Assembly (NCBI GenBank): GCA_001600455.1
Contig: BCKC01000006.1
Coordinates: 186,001-250,000 of the forward strand
Source of the DNA: Endocalyx cinctus
Lineage: Eukaryota; Ascomycota; Sordariomycetes; Amphisphaeriales; Apiosporaceae
DNA length: 64,000 nt
Direction of reading: 5' to 3'
In this document: positions 33,816-47,397 of the stretch, one piece after another
How the letters are laid out: each line of letters starts with the position of its first letter
How positions within the stretch are numbered: the first letter of the stretch is position 1
Notes under the pieces: model-generated
Databases searched by the model: none
Seen by the model: only the letters and a program-made list of their open reading frames with translations
Told to the model about the DNA's origin: nothing
Program-made: the position numbers and the translations under genes

Positions 33816-36800
33816 ATGCATCAAATACCCCGCCCCAGCCCTCGCACCTCTTCTCCCGCTTCCTCTCCGAGAACAAACCCTACCAGGACAAACAACCAGA
33901 GGGATCCTCCCAATAGTCCACGTCCCGACGCTACTCGCAGTCCACGCAGGGTATCGAGCTCGGAATCGGTTGGTCAAGATGTCTCCAGAGGGACAGGGAG
34001 GGCTGCGGAACGGACAGACCGAGGTCCCAGTAAAGATTCGATAAAGAAACTAGATCAAATAATCCAGGTTGGTTGAAACCCCCCACGGGACTGACCACCA
34101 ATCGCAAAATTGGGGGATATTCCGGTTTTCCTATATACTTACACGCACTCTTTTTAGAACGTATACTCGAAAGCGGGCACATTAATATTGCAGGAGCGTA
34201 TGAGGGTGACCCCTATCCTCGTCGGCAGGACTTTGGAGAAGCGCACAAGCAGATGGGTAAGTTAAGCGATAAAATCAATAAAGAACTCGCATAGTCGTAT
34301 CCCAAGTCTAATTCGCCTTACTCAACAGTTCCAATTAGATACAGACGACATAGATGATTTTAGGGAAGATTTCCGTGTCTGGAAACAATGCGGAGGATTT
34401 GAGAATCGTCCACCCCCTCTTGTTATCGAAACCTATATCGACACGGCGCGACTGCAACCCGGTCAGAGTCTGGTCATATTAGACGAAAATGGGAAACGCT
34501 GGGACGTCGTGGAGGCGCTTAACTCCTCCGACCAGTCCAGCGACAGTAGCTCAGGCGGTCAAGCGAAGCCGAAAACCCAGCTCATATTAGAGAGATGGCA
34601 AGTTGAGCTCAAAGGAAACCCCCCGGATGACCCAGAAGATTTCGGTTTACTTCTTCCGACCGTATATAAAAAGGCGATAGTTTTGATGCGGTCGATCTAT
34701 ACCACCACGGGCGTCTTGCCTGCTTGGAAACTGGCGAGGAATTCCAAAACGATAGGAGGCCATCCGGCCTTGGTTGTTCGTTGTAAAGTTTCGTCCGGCG
34801 GTTTACCAAATTATGGATCAGATGCCCTCAGGGTTCCTTTATTCGAAGGAAGAGGCGACGTTACTACTGACTTTATGTTTGGCGACCTCGAAGTACCTGT
34901 GGGCCGATTTTACGTTTCTGTGTCTTACCGGAATCATTGCAATTTTCAAGTGGTCGAGACAGAGTCGCTGTTGAGTTCGCGTATTGGAATGGCAATATCT
35001 GACGATATGTTTAAGCCGTCATTACCGCGCCGCGAGCCAGCGCGTGCCTCGGAAGTAGGATCTTTACCTTACAATCGACAAATCCACGACATCACCGAAA
35101 ATGCGCAACGGTACGGAAGTTTATCTACATTCCATGGAGAAGGGCCCCTAGGCACAAGTCCTATATCTGCACTTAGAGCCGTTAAAGCCCCTGGTTCTGA
35201 TACAAGTTCTCCGCCCGGCTCTACACCCGCAAGTGTGGAGGCGCCAGCGCATTCTCTTCCGATCAGCGGCCCCGCCCGACATCCGTCCCTTAAATTGGTA
35301 GATGGAAGCACCAGGCGTCCTTCCGTCAGCTTTCAATCATCCCCCTTTAAACAGGGATCCCTATCGGGCTCGCCCGTACCGCGAATGCATGATCACGACA
35401 TTCCTCAGTCTCCCCAGTCATTTACCAGGACCTCGGCCCTTTCGCACGCGAGAAACCGGTCATCGCTGACCGCCGGAATGCCAGCTTCGCTAAGAGGAGG
35501 GCCGCCCGCATCCGGGGTGGAGAATTCGGTTGTCGGCTCACCGAGACCCTCGGCCACCAACCGATTTAGTAGCAGTTTCACACACCGTCGGAACCGGCCG
35601 TCTTTTGGTGGTACCAGTAGAGCTGACGACGACCAGACCAGCAGCGGTAAACAGAGCTTATCTTCTTCCGTAGCCCAACCCGGCTCAGGGTTGTTGAACG
35701 AAGCCGGCGCGGGTGGAAGCTCGGGGTCATTTCAGACGGACGACGATAATATCCAAGATTTCTTGAAAGCGCTCGAGAGCAAACGTACGCTGCAGAGCTT
35801 TGAACCTTCGAAGAAAGGCGAATCGGCGACCAAGAGGACGGCAGCTCAACTTTCGAAGTTCCACCTCATGCGCGAATCCAACAACGCACTTACGGAATCG
35901 CTGAATTTGTCGACGCAGCTTCAGAGATCGTCCAGCTCGTCGAGCCGGCAGCTTGCCAACGTTCCGGGTATGTCGACCTCTTCCTCGCCGGGGAAACCCT
36001 TGTCACCGCATACACCTCATACACCGGCCATTCCTTCGCGGCTGAGCGAGAATTCGAGCGTGGATTACACGGCCCCCATACGAGCAACGTCGCGGGCTCG
36101 ACACGACTCCTCGGATATCGCGGAGGAACCCCCTACCAGCGCACCCGTCACACTAGAAGGGACATCGGCGATACCTATTCCTCTGTCGCCTCGACCATTT
36201 CCACACGCCAGGCGATCTAGCTCGGTCGCGCACCAGGCCAGGATATCGGTTGACGACGACGACGATGGCGACGTCCAGAGGAGCGTCAGCCTCGGGGCCG
36301 AAGATCGGGAGATCCCTAGCCTTAGCACGCTCCTGCGAAGGACGACGGCGCAAGCTGAGGGTGGAGGAAGCAGCAGGGCAGAGCCCGAATCGCCATCTTC
36401 GTCGCTACAACCCCCGGTGGATATCCGAGCGACGGCCGCTATCGTCACCTCGTCGGACGACATACTGGGCCAAGGGGGTTCCTCGGCGGAGCGCGAGGTC
36501 CGTCCTCCCGGAGGTCTCTTCTCCCTGCCGTCTTCGTACGGAAGGGGCCAGAGAGCCGGTAGAGGAATCACGCCGCCGCATTCCGGAAGCGCGAGCTTCG
36601 TGGGCGGCTCCGGCGGTGGGCTTAGGTACGGTAGAGGCGCGGCAGCTTACGTGCGCGGAGAGCGAGCTCCTCCCGCGGCGGCGGGCGACGACGCGGAAGA
36701 CGAGTTGCTGCTCTTCGACATGTCCGAGATTAACCGTGAACAGCAGTCGCGGAGGAGCATCGAGGAGGCGAATAGGGGCGGTCCCTCGAGGCGGTGGTGA
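33816..36800 (+). CDS. atg13: Autophagy-related protein 13 (Atg1 kinase complex subunit)
   Basis: Three exons: 33816-34067, 34158-34256 and 34329-36800, giving 940 residues, typical for filamentous ascomycete Atg13. After a Pro/Ser/Arg-rich start, the HORMA domain spans about residues 75-290, with KKLDQIIQ, DDFREDFRVWKQCG, PPPLVIETYIDT, DENGKRWDVVEAL, LILERWQVEL, LLPTVYKKAIVLMRSIY and YRNHCNFQV as diagnostic blocks. The remaining 650 residues are disordered. Near residue 590 DDDNIQDFLKALESKR is a conserved helix within the region that contacts Atg17/Atg1 in characterised homologues, and LLFDMSEI near residue 911 is the usual C-terminal conserved motif. The protein recruits and activates Atg1 on starvation under TORC1 phosphorylation; the many Ser/Pro sites fit this. 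Confidence 0.95.
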
Positions 36801-38568
36801 ATGAGGCCAATGGGGGTTCCCTGACGACGAAAGGGGTTGAATAAGATGAGGATGGGTGGTTAAGATGTTGAAAAGAAATAAAAAGAAGTAAAATGAAGTG
36901 TGGTGGATATTTTTTTTTCTCTATTTCTTCTTAAGATGGGAGGATGGATGGAATAGGGTGGGATGATCGGTACGGTACGGTAGGGTACCTGGCTGGTGGT
37001 TTCGGTGGGTTAGGTTCCTTGCCTCGTCATCAAAGAGGAGAAAGAATTGGGAGTTCAGGTGTTCTTTATATTCTTTGGGTGGGCATCGGGCTTGTTTCGA
37101 GTAAATATTTTTGCTTGTGTGTTCTCTTGTTTTTATTTTATTTTCTGGATATACCTCACGACCCAGCCATTACTACTTGTCCTTTTTCTCTTTTTCACTA
37201 CGCTACTTCATCATTATGAGCGGGAAAGGGGGGCATCTAGGGAATTGCATAGCGTTCCTTACGACGATGAGCTACATATACTCGAGATAGGCTTTATATT
37301 AGGCACGGTATTAATTTGGGCTATATAGTACTAATGCTTGTATTGAGGATGAATGATAGAGCGGATAGGATACGACGAGTATCTTAAATATATCTACATA
37401 TTTACATATATACATATAAAGCTCTGAGTTCTGAGAGATGTGAAAAACGGAGAAGATGTATTTGATTTGAGTTGATTTGATTTATAAACTGGGTATCACC
37501 TGGAGAGTTTTCTCTTTCATTTCTACTGAGCTGGATTTAGTATCTCACGATAGAAGAATATATAGACTTGTAGTTCTACACGTATATTGTAGATCAGCTC
37601 GTGGCGAAGCTTACGACGAACTTCGGAAAATACGTTTCCGAAATACTATATCCCGCCTGTTCTTCACTAGAAAAGGGAAATGATAAAAAACCAGCGTCTT
37701 TGATAAATCCAACCAGTATACTCCGTATACTTGTATATACATCCATATAAATCAAAAAGCGATTAAAAATAGATTAAACCTAACGACCTTACCTCACTTT
37801 ACCCAATACGACGGAGGAGAGACGGGCTATAACGAGGCTTTGTTTCTTTAGACCTGCTTTGATTTTCTTGAATATCGGTGGATAATAGAAGGAAGAGGCG
37901 CAGAAGAAATAGAGTGAATGTATGGAGTGTGTTGGAAATAATAAATTAAACGGTATTATTTGATTAACAAGATAACCTGTGCCGCTTTTGTACAGTACAG
38001 TACGGAGTACAGTAATATATGGACCTAACTACCTAGGTACCTATGTAGGTGTGTAGGTACCATCGTAGGTACTCAAATAGGTGGTTAAATAGGTGGTTAG
38101 GTTTAGGTTAGTCATCTGTACGAAGACGTAATAAGGGAAGCTGAGGCGGAGTCTTCAGATCGCTACGTAACCAGTTTCTTATAACATCTTAGCAGCTTAG
38201 GTACAATTACTCCATTACTTAAGTCGCTACAGTAGTATATACTACTATTTCTGTACATAGTAGGCTACAACATTTCCCCAATGTCATCAACCATAACCTA
38301 TTCATTAGAATCTTCCTTTTCTTCTTCTATCATCTTTCCCCCTCTCTCTCATATATTGTACCAAATAACGAGAGAACAATCATTAAATCACAATTTTAAT
38401 CCATAATATTTATTTAAAATCAACTTACTTCTACCAAGTAACCGAACAGTTTTATTTTTACATTTCTTTTCTTTTTCGTTTCCTCGCTATACCATACGAA
38501 TAAGATCTCACCCGCCAGACTAGCGAAAAGGGAGTTATAACCGCTTTCTCTCTTTTCGGCAACTCACA
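36801..38568. other. Intergenic, no gene seen
   Basis: AT-rich spacer between two plus-strand genes. It contains two copies of the recurrent 9-mer (TACTCCGTA 37719-37727, TACGGAGTA 38001-38009), and clustered CCTAGGTAC/TAGGTA units at 38029-38110. The last 100 bases form a T- and C-rich leader for HSE1. Confidence 0.5.
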
Positions 38569-41051
38569 ATGTTCCGAAGCGGTGCTGCGAGTAGCCCGTA
38601 CGACGAGGCTATCGGTAAATCATAATCCAATTCAAATCAAACAAGATAAAGAAAAACTAGTATCTAACTATTCAAACAAAAATTCAGGCAAGGCAACCGA
38701 TGAGAACCTTACCTCCGAAGATTGGGGAGCTATCATCGAGGTCTGCGATAAGGTCTCAAGCGACGCCAACGGTTCTAACCAAGCAGTTCAAAGTCTGATC
38801 AAGAGACTCGCCCACCGAAATGCCAACGTCCAACTCTACACCCTCGAGCTGGCCAACGCCCTCTCCCAGAACTGCGGCAAGAGCATGCACCGCGAGCTCG
38901 CCAGCCGCTCCTTCACCGAGGCCCTGCTCAAGCTCGCCAACGACCGCAACACCCACCAGCAGGTGAAATCTAAGATACTCGAGCGCATGAAGGAGTGGTC
39001 CGACATGTTCAGCCGCGACGCCGACCTCGGCATCATGTACGACGCCTACTACAAGCTCAAGCAGACCAACCCGACCCTGCAGGCCCCCTCGGCCCCCCAG
39101 AAGACGGGGTTGACCGACCTCGACCGCCAGAAGGAGGAGGACGAGCTGCAGATGGCCCTCAAGCTTTCCCTGCAGGAGGAGGAGAGGAAGAAGAAGGTCG
39201 CCGCCCCCAGCTCTTCGGCCGCCGCCGGTCCCAGCTCGGGCGCGGGTGCCGCGGCAGGTTCTGGAGCGGGCGCGGGCGCTGCGGCCGGACAGCTCGACCC
39301 CATACCGTCTCATCCGACGGGCACCACGGCCGCCACGGTGTCGCGGGTTCGCGCGCTCTACGATTTCGTCCCGTCCGAACCGGGCGAGCTGGAGTTCAAG
39401 AAGGGAGACGTCATCGCCGTGCTCGAGTCGGTCTACAAGGACTGGTGGCGCGGCTCGCTCAAGGGCAAGACGGGTATCTTCCCGCTCAACTACGTCGAGA
39501 AGCTGACGGATCCGACCCCGGACGAGCTGCAGCGCGAGGCCCAGATGGAGGCCGAGGTCTTTTCCGAGATCAAGAACGTCGAGAAGCTGTTGACGCTGTT
39601 GAGCACGTCTAACACGGCGCCGAGGGAAGAGGATAACGAGGAGATCTCGGTAAGCCTGAAAAAAAAAACATGCTACGTGTGGTTTTTAAGTTGAAATGAT
39701 TGGACGTGCTAACCTCGATATACAGAAACTTTATCATCAGACGCTCGCGATCAGGCCGAAACTAATCAAGTTGATCGAGAAATACTCTCAGAAGAAGGAC
39801 GATTTCACCCAGCTCAACGAGAAGTTCATCAAAGCAAGACGAGATTACGAATCCTTACTAGAGTCGTCCATGTCCCACCCACCTCAACCACAATACCATC
39901 ACTACGCGCCTAGACCGCCCATGCCTCAGGGTTATGGCGTGCCTGTGCCTGTGGGGACGCCAGGTCCGGGTCCGGGCTTTGCTCCTCAAGGACCGCCTCC
40001 CGTTCAGCAAGATCCTCAGCGCTATTATACTCCCGGTCCTCAGGGACCTCCTCCGCAAGGTACGCATCTGGAATACTAGAGAATCTCTTTTTTTTGTCTC
40101 CTTATTTTCCTTTTATTTTTTTTTTCTTCTCATTATTTCTTACGGGAAATGAGGTTATATCAAGTTACTAAAGTAAGCTTCGCGCAAATCGTAGAGCAGA
40201 GCCCATACCAGGTTATATCCTCACCACCACCTAATTTCCAACGTCAGACGCCCGGGCCGGCTCCCTTTTATCTACAGGGCGCCGAAGTCCCGGCGCAAGG
40301 CGGGCCTCCGCCCCAGCCGCAGCCACAGCAGCAGCAACAACCTCCACCGCAACAATACCAGCAGCCACCTAGGGACCAACAACCATCACGCATAGGTGGG
40401 AACCCGGGAGGAAAGCCGTTACAACAGATGCAATCATCTCCTTCTTCCCCACCTCCTCAACAACTTGCTCAGCAGCAGCAACAACAACCACAACCGCCAC
40501 AAGCGCAACAATACCAACCTTATCCTCCTCATCACCCACAGCAACAACAACCCGATCCCCGACCTCAGAGCACGCTATACAGCCAACACCCACATCCACA
40601 AGAACTTTCCACCCCGGCGTACGACTCGCCCATCGCGTCACATAACCCGTACAACGCCCCCGGTCCCGGTCCTTCCGAACCGTACTCGGCCTCGGTCTAC
40701 TCCCAGGAAGAAGCTGCTAACTACGGACCTACCAGCCCCTCGGCCCCACCAGCTTCGGCACCACCGCCCCCTCCTAACCAACAACAAATACCACAATACA
40801 TGGCCTATAACCCCCAAGGACAACCACCGCCGCAACCGTCCGCGCCCGCTCCTCCCATCCCGGACGTAGCGGCCGCCCCGCCTCCCCTACAGCCGGGAGG
40901 TCCTCATTACGACGCTAGGAATTCTCTCCCCAGCCAACAACAGCAACAACCCCAGTATAAAGCTTACGTTCCGCCTTCTCTGGGCGTGGGCGCGGGCGGG
41001 GGTGAACCGAGTGCGCCGGCGGATTTTTATAGACAACAGGGGGCTTATTAA
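38569..41051 (+). CDS. hse1: Class E vacuolar sorting protein HSE1 (ESCRT-0 subunit, STAM homologue)
   Basis: Four exons: 38569-38614, 38688-39649, 39726-40059 and 40195-41051, giving 732 residues. Domains in order: VHS domain at about 17-145 (TDENLTSEDWGAIIEVCDK to DMFSRDADLGIMYDAYYKL); a ubiquitin-interacting motif at about 163-182 (EDELQMALKLSLQEEE); an SH3 domain at about 233-290 (RVRALYDFVPSEPGELEFKKGD, GIFPLNYVEKL); a helical GAT-like segment at about 310-400; and a long Pro/Gln-rich tail that begins PFYLQGAEVPAQGG after the third intron. With Vps27 it forms ESCRT-0, which sorts ubiquitinated cargo at endosomes. The first exon encodes only 15 residues (MFRSGAASSPYDEAI). The third intron's acceptor at 40194 is chosen to keep the tail frame. 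Confidence 0.95.
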
Positions 41052-42283
41052 ATTTTTGTCTGTGAGGTCTGTGAGTTGGGAGAAAGGGAAAAGGGTTAGG
41101 ATTAGCTAGGGAGAGGAGAGAAGAGGAGAGAAGAAGGAAGAAATTGTATCTAAAGTCAAAATCATCACATTTTGTTGTGTAAGTTGTACTACTGAGTGAA
41201 TGTTTTACATTGTAAAAAAATTTAAAATTTAAAATAAAAAAAGAAGACTTAATTATTATACACGCTTGATTATCAAAGTAAAAAAAAAAAAAAAAAAATT
41301 GATGATACATAAGTTGATTCATTAATTTGAATATTGACTGTGTACGAGCACTATTTGTGGGAGTGAGAAGTAAAGCGAGACTTGATCAGATGTGATGAAA
41401 CTATATATTTATTTATTTATCCAACAAGTTCAAAAAAATGTTGATATATCAATCGTAATAATATATATATACATATATACAAATACGTAACCTAGGTTAG
41501 TACTTGTCTTGTAGTGTCAGAGCACAAGTCCCAAATAGATAAAGATAGATAGATGGGTATCAATGCTTCTCTCCCCCTCCCCTCCCCTCCTCTCCCCCTT
41601 TCCTTAACGACTACTAAAATCTGCCTGCTCGTGTTTGAATATCTGGGGTATACAGAAAAAAAAAAAAGATCTCATTCCTCCTTTATGGAAAAAAATGATA
41701 ACTTAAACTCAAACTTGACTCGATTTGTTTCGTACTTGTCTCGATAAAGCTTGGAATCGAGTTGGATCGAGGGTAGGGTCGGAATTAGGTTTACTATTAC
41801 GGCCGGTCATTTGATGTCTTGACCGAAAAGGAGATGTCGGTTGATAAGCCGTAAAATAGTGAAGGGTCCAAGCGTGATGCTTAATTCTGACACGCCCGTC
41901 GATAGTTACCGTTCATCTTGTCTTATCGAAGAGACAAGAACCAGTAATAATATGCTTTGAATTTGTATATATAAATATACAAGCAGTCAAAGTTATAGGA
42001 ATATCTGTCTGCGTGGTCGCCATCGGATCAGGCGTGCGCATCTCCGAGTTCCGGATAAGAAAAAGTTGTCCGTAATCTGTAAGTAAAACGGAAGAGAGCT
42101 TCTCGCGGGTAGGATGGGGAATGATGTTTGTGTTGGTCCCACGTAGCGGAGATTCCATCCCATTCCATCCGTTGCATTTCGCGTTCCCGTTCCCGTTCCC
42201 TGCTTGTAAAAGCGTATCCGAGCGTAGAGGTATTCGTCAATCGACTAATTGGTTCTTTTCTTCCCTCACTTATTTCTTTCATC
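41052..42283. other. Intergenic region between convergent genes, no gene seen
   Basis: Contains the 3' ends of HSE1 (+) and the Clr5-domain gene (-). AT-rich with TATATA runs at 41400-41480, a 19-base poly-A at about 41281-41299, and a short tandem of CCCGTTC units at about 42184-42200. Open frames here look non-coding. Confidence 0.5.
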
Positions 42284-44024
42284 TCACTTCTCTTTAAGCC
42301 AACTGGACTTTTCAAAAAGATCGATCGTTTCTTGAATATACGCCTGATCCTCATCCAGCTCCACGCATCTGTGAAACCATGGCTTTTCTATGATGTGGGG
42401 AAACCCGTTATTTGCTTTCGCCTGCTTGTTGAAGATGGCCCATCTGGACTCGAAGTCTTTCGTCAGGCTTTCTGTAATTGGTTTATTTCCCATCTGTCTC
42501 AATAAATTCTCCACCGCGGCCATGGCGTCCAGCGTCTGCAGGTGAACGGCGCCGTACGTCTCCTGGCAAAGGTTCAGGAGCACCTGGCCGGCCTGCAGCG
42601 CCTCGACGTTCATCCCTTTGGCCTGCTTCACCTCGAAGCTGATCCATGCGCATTTGATGCGCAGGTGTATGAACGACTGTCTAGGCTGGCTATCCAACCA
42701 CGCGACGATCTCGTCCAGCTCCCCTTCGGCCTTGTTGTACTTCCTGTTATCGAAGAAGTAGCAGGCTAGCCTGAACCGGGCTTCTTGGAGCAAAAACTGC
42801 GTCGCTACCTCCGATCCTTCTATGATGCTCATCATCATCGACACCATCTCTCTGAGAAAGGCGTAGCTGATCATGCCGCTACAGTGCAGCTGAATGAACA
42901 CGAACGCCATCTGCACGATGCTTTCGGGGTCCGCATCGACACCCGTCAAGCTCCGTCTCCACGAATCTAAATACGACTGAAAGAGTGCAGCCGCATGATC
43001 CACCAGTCCGGCGACGCCCGTCACCATAATTCGCTTCCATACTAAGTTAAACGGGTGTGACGCAGGCAGCATGAGCGACGTAAGTTTGGAAGCGTAGCTA
43101 ACAAAGGCCTCGGCTAGCCTACCATCCTTGTGGGAAAGTACCATAACGGCCTTGTAGGTAGCCATCCAGAAGAAAGAGTCCGGGTGTTGTAGATTCCCCT
43201 TATACTGGTCGAAGCAAATATTGAGAAGGTAGAATCCTTCTCTCGTTCGGTTATGAGCGATCAGGGCCTGCGAGGTAGCCAGGTAGTGCGCCCAAGTAAA
43301 AGCATCGTTGACTTCCACCTTTTCCGGGTCCGTCTGCTGCCACACACCAGCCTCAAACGACCCCGTGACGTAATTTCCTAGAATGACCATGACATCGTTG
43401 GCGACTTTCAGATCCGTCGGATCTTCGAGACGTGGAGAAATAGACGAGGGAGCATCGTGCGGTTCGGGTTCGGGCGACGGAGTTCGGCATATGATATGAG
43501 AGCTCGAGGTGGCGGCGGTAGCGGAAGAACCGCTAGAGTCGGGCGAGGAATCGCCGCTGCTAGAGCCTTGTTCCGCTAGCAATATCTGCTCGGATACGAT
43601 GGCGGCGGCGCGATATCGGTAGCGTTGTAGTCTTTCGGGGTTTATCCTCCTACCCCTTACGTAGGCGACCGAAGTCTTTCCAGCCTTAGCGCGAGCCGTC
43701 TGCTGGCGAAATATCTCGACGGCATCTTCGGCTTTGATCTTTTTCTCAATACCCCACTGCTGAAAACGTGCCTTATACATCCTCACACTTATGTATCGCG
43801 CGTTAGGATAAAATCCGGAGCAGGTAGAAGATGTAGGTCTAAAAAAGAAAACCTTAAACTTACGTCGCAAAGAAGCCATGAGTGTCCTGCATTACTTGCA
43901 TGGTCTGCTTTAACGTCTGATTCTGATCTCGATACAAGTCGGTGATAATGGACCTGTGAGCGGCCCAGTCTTCGGCGGTGGCCCATCCTGAAGAAGGTCG
44001 ATTGACGGCGCTAGAGGTACCCAT
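42284..44024 (-). CDS. Clr5-domain protein
   Basis: Two exons on the minus strand: 44024-43864 and 43787-42284, giving 554 residues. The Clr5 domain (PF14420) lies at about residues 18-75 and spans the intron: ATAEDWAAHRSIITDLYRDQ, then GFFATVRMYKARFQQWGIEKK. This small helical domain is named after the fission yeast heterochromatin factor Clr5 and is widespread in filamentous fungi, often with ankyrin or tetratricopeptide-like regions. The rest is a Ser/Pro-rich linker at about 115-165 followed by a long helical region of about 370 residues without a nameable domain, ending KSSWLKEK. A DNA-binding or chromatin role is suggested by the domain only. The intron is 76 bases with standard borders. 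The start follows a possible leader intron ending in CGCAG near 44048. Confidence 0.85.
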
Positions 44025-46192
44025 ACCGGCCCTTTTCCGCAGATGCGACCTGCGACGAAACGAAGATGAACATATATAAACGGACGATGATGAAATGATA
44101 ATTTATAAATTAAGAAGATAAGAGTGAGAAATATGTATGAAAATAAAATAAAAAGAATAAATTGAGTATAAGTGTTAAAAAATAAGAAGGAAAGAAAAAA
44201 ATCCAATTGAAGAAAAGATGCAAATATGTCGGGAAGAGGGAGAGACGGAGGGAAAGAAAAGGTAGCGAATAGTATAGATGGTAGGTATATAGTATAGAAA
44301 GAAGAGATGATTAATAGTAGTTAGTAATAGGAAATACCGGGATTGTTATACAAGGAAGTAGTCGGCGACTGGAAGCTTGGAATTGTTCAGAATGGTTACA
44401 CGACAATGTGAGGGTCCTCTTCGCATGCAGAAGAAGAGCATATTAATTACAGTGCGATGGAATACGGGTGTAGCGTCAGGTGGAGATAGCGGGGGACTTG
44501 GATGCGCAAGCGAATATTGAACCAGTAGAATTAAAAGGATGGAGATTATATTGGAACGCTGTACCAGTATAGATTTGTATCAATCATCGACGTTAACATG
44601 TATGCAAGAGTAATGGAGTTAAAGGAATTACGGGTTGTAATACGTATACGCGGTTTTGTTTTAAGAGAAAAATAAAAGAAGAAATGGGGGCGAAGGAGAA
44701 AAGGAACGTGGTAATGTGGTAATATGGATGGTATGTACACTAATTTTCGTTTCGGAATTATTGAAGTAAGATAGATGACCTAATACAGGCAAATGTCATA
44801 ATAGAGGCAGTTAAAACAATAAATGGAGAAGAGGAGGGGTTTTTTAAACCAGTCGAGGTGGTACGATGGTACGGAGTACGGACTAGGCCTGCTAGGTAAA
44901 GCCCTGAAGGCTCTAAGGGTTACCTTATTAAGTGCTAAGTAAGACTGGTCTGCTTATGTGCATATCGTTTTAAAGTTTAAATGCATTACCCTACGCTAAA
45001 AGCGGAACGGACCCACTTAAGTTCAACGCGGGGATTCGATGATAAACGGGACAAGACGTACTAACTTTGCACAGTAAACCGGATACCGTATCTTAATTAC
45101 CTATAATAACATGTGCTATGATTTCTTTATTTTTAGATTGTGTGACTTCTTTTATCCAATAACCTTCCAACTCTCCAACGTATTCCATCACTCGGCTTGC
45201 CCGTAAATCACACACAAACTCCTTCTCTCCTCCTCTTTCTCTTTATTCTTCTTGTTTTAAGTTCTGCTCCATTTTGGATAGGTAACGGCATAACCCTTAC
45301 AACGTACACCCTGCATGAGATAGATGAGGAGCTGGGAAGGGGGTAATGCAGAATCCATTCTTTGTGCTACCCTTCCGTTACGTTTTCCGCCAACCCCGTT
45401 ATCTCTCACGTTTGACCGAGGAGAATCAATATTAATTAGGTACTGCCTACCTATTCATCCTCGTTTCTTTTTATTTTTCACCCACACGAACTGATCAAAA
45501 TAAAATAATAAATAAAATTAAAAATAAAGTAAAGGAACGTCGTAAAACATAACTTATTGAAACGAGATCAAGCGATGGCATGTCATGGTATGGTAATGGG
45601 ATGGATGAGGTGAGACATGGAGGTAACACCTTTTTTGATCTATTTTGTTCGTGTGGCTAACCTAGGATATATTTGCAACGTACAGTACTTATTAAATGAT
45701 AATTATATATTATGATACTTTGCCATGTAACTTATAATATTACCGTCCATTTTATTCATCGTCATCATCGTACATATACGTATACTTCTATTTATTATTA
45801 TTTTATTTTATTTTATCTTTTACTTTTAATCTTTTATTTTTTATTTTTTTTTTTTCTTTTCTTTCCCCCTTATTCCTTATTCCTCTTCCGTATCCTCTCT
45901 CTGCAACTCTCTTGCAACCCATATTACCTACCAGAATGGCTATGAATGATGATCAAGATAGAAAGTGATGGTGCAGTGAGGTGGTGTCCTAAAGTGCCGT
46001 AACAGGCCCCCCACACATAGTAATTACTACATCTATGAAGGCTCTCCTCAGCCATTCCACATTTATGATAGATTTTACTTATTCAACATCCCACTTATCA
46101 ATACTAATTTACTCAACAAACTCGTGTGCTACACTAAGCCCTTATTTTCATATTTCTTCCCCTATTCGTATTTTTTTCTATCTCCCCTCGTC
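44025..46192. other. Intergenic, no gene seen
   Basis: Promoter of the Clr5-domain gene and AT-rich spacer. One TACGGAGTA copy at 44870-44878. T-rich tracts lie at 45795-45870. No coding region can be supported. Confidence 0.5.
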
Positions 46193-47270
46193 ATGCCAGC
46201 TCTAACCCCCCCTCACGACATCCAAACGTTCTCCGATCTCGACGGTGCGGTCGGAACTGAGAACCCAAATGTTCCAAATGGTATATACACTACGTTTCGG
46301 AAGTTTTATAACAACGGAGATGCATACTTTGCGCAAATATTTAAATCAAGATTTAATATTAATATCGGCGAGGTTAAAAAAGTATTAAGAAAAATACCGG
46401 ATGCGGATATCTATCCAGAGATCCCTAAAGGTATAAACCTGAAGGTGACAAACATTGGTAATATAATAAATGACAAGATATATATCAAAAGGCCTTCTCT
46501 TTTTACATATGAAGACCCCGATTCTCATGATTGGATCCGTCGTTCTTTTTGTAAGTAAAATCTTTTATAAAACCACCCTGACAAGTATCAGCTGGGTCCC
46601 CCTGCTTAGCATGCTTTTTCCCTACCCAAACCTACAAACGTATCCTCCAAAGAGGCTTAAGATAACACACTGTACGTGTGTTACCTATCAAGAGAAAGCT
46701 ATCTGGCCCCTACTAGCATACCTATCTAACAATATGATTTTACTTACTTATAATACTATATACCCCCCTTCATTCTTACGTTATTAACTTTGAGCATTAT
46801 ATTTAGTGGGAGAAGCGGAAATCATGGATCAAGTCTCAAGCTTGAATCATAAGAATATTATTAAATACCATGGTTGTCAAGTAAGAGATGGACGCTTAAT
46901 AGGTATAATCTTAGACCGTCATAAACATACTCTATTCGATCACTTCGCATACGGAATAGATAAAGAAGTTGTTTTAAATACGCAACGGTTTATGGAAGAG
47001 CTGGAATCGGCAATAATCCAGTTACATTTAGCAGGATTAGCACATAATGACATCAAACCGGCTAATATTCTGATGGATAATGACAATATGCCAGTATTGA
47101 TTGATTTTGGATCTTGTCGACCGTTTGGGGTTAAGCTGATGGAAGGGGGTACACCTGGGTGGTGTAACAGCGAACAATTAGTAATGTTTTCTGACAAGGA
47201 ACATGATTTCTTTAGTTTAAAGAAGATCCAGGAGTGGCTGGTAGACCCTAATCGTCAAATGTTAGGATGA
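46193..47270 (+). CDS. Short, divergent protein kinase-like protein
   Basis: Two exons: 46193-46550 and 46807-47270, giving 273 residues. The C-terminal part is kinase-like: a probable ATP-binding lysine in IYIKRPSLF near residue 98, an alpha-C glutamate in GEAEIMDQVSSL near 122-124, LNHKNIIKYHGC, the catalytic loop HNDIKPANILM at 199-209 with Asn in place of the usual Arg, and DFG at 219-221 in LIDFGSCRPFG. A glycine-rich loop is not evident, and the part after the activation segment (GTPGWCNSEQL) is short, ending about 45 residues later, where a full kinase C-lobe needs more. It belongs to a group of small, fast-evolving kinases in filamentous fungi. Codon use is AT-rich, unlike neighbouring genes, and it borders a repeat island; both suggest accessory origin. 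Activity is uncertain. Confidence 0.7.
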
Positions 47271-47397
47271 GATATCACACTAAATAAAAGCTTCTGAGAA
47301 GCCCGAAACACTTACTCTTTATCACCATTCTGAGTATATAAACTCGACTTCCGTGACTATAGTTAGAAGATATAATGCTAATTCTAACCTCAAGCCT

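Noticed and set aside
29092..41498. CCTAGG and CCTAGGTA motifs in intergenic DNA
   Set aside because: About eight hexamers and four octamers were counted, which is close to random expectation for this length.
46124..46192. Upstream start of the kinase-like gene adding a hydrophobic leader
   Set aside because: The added residues come from T-rich leader sequence; the ATG at 46193 begins the protein-like composition.
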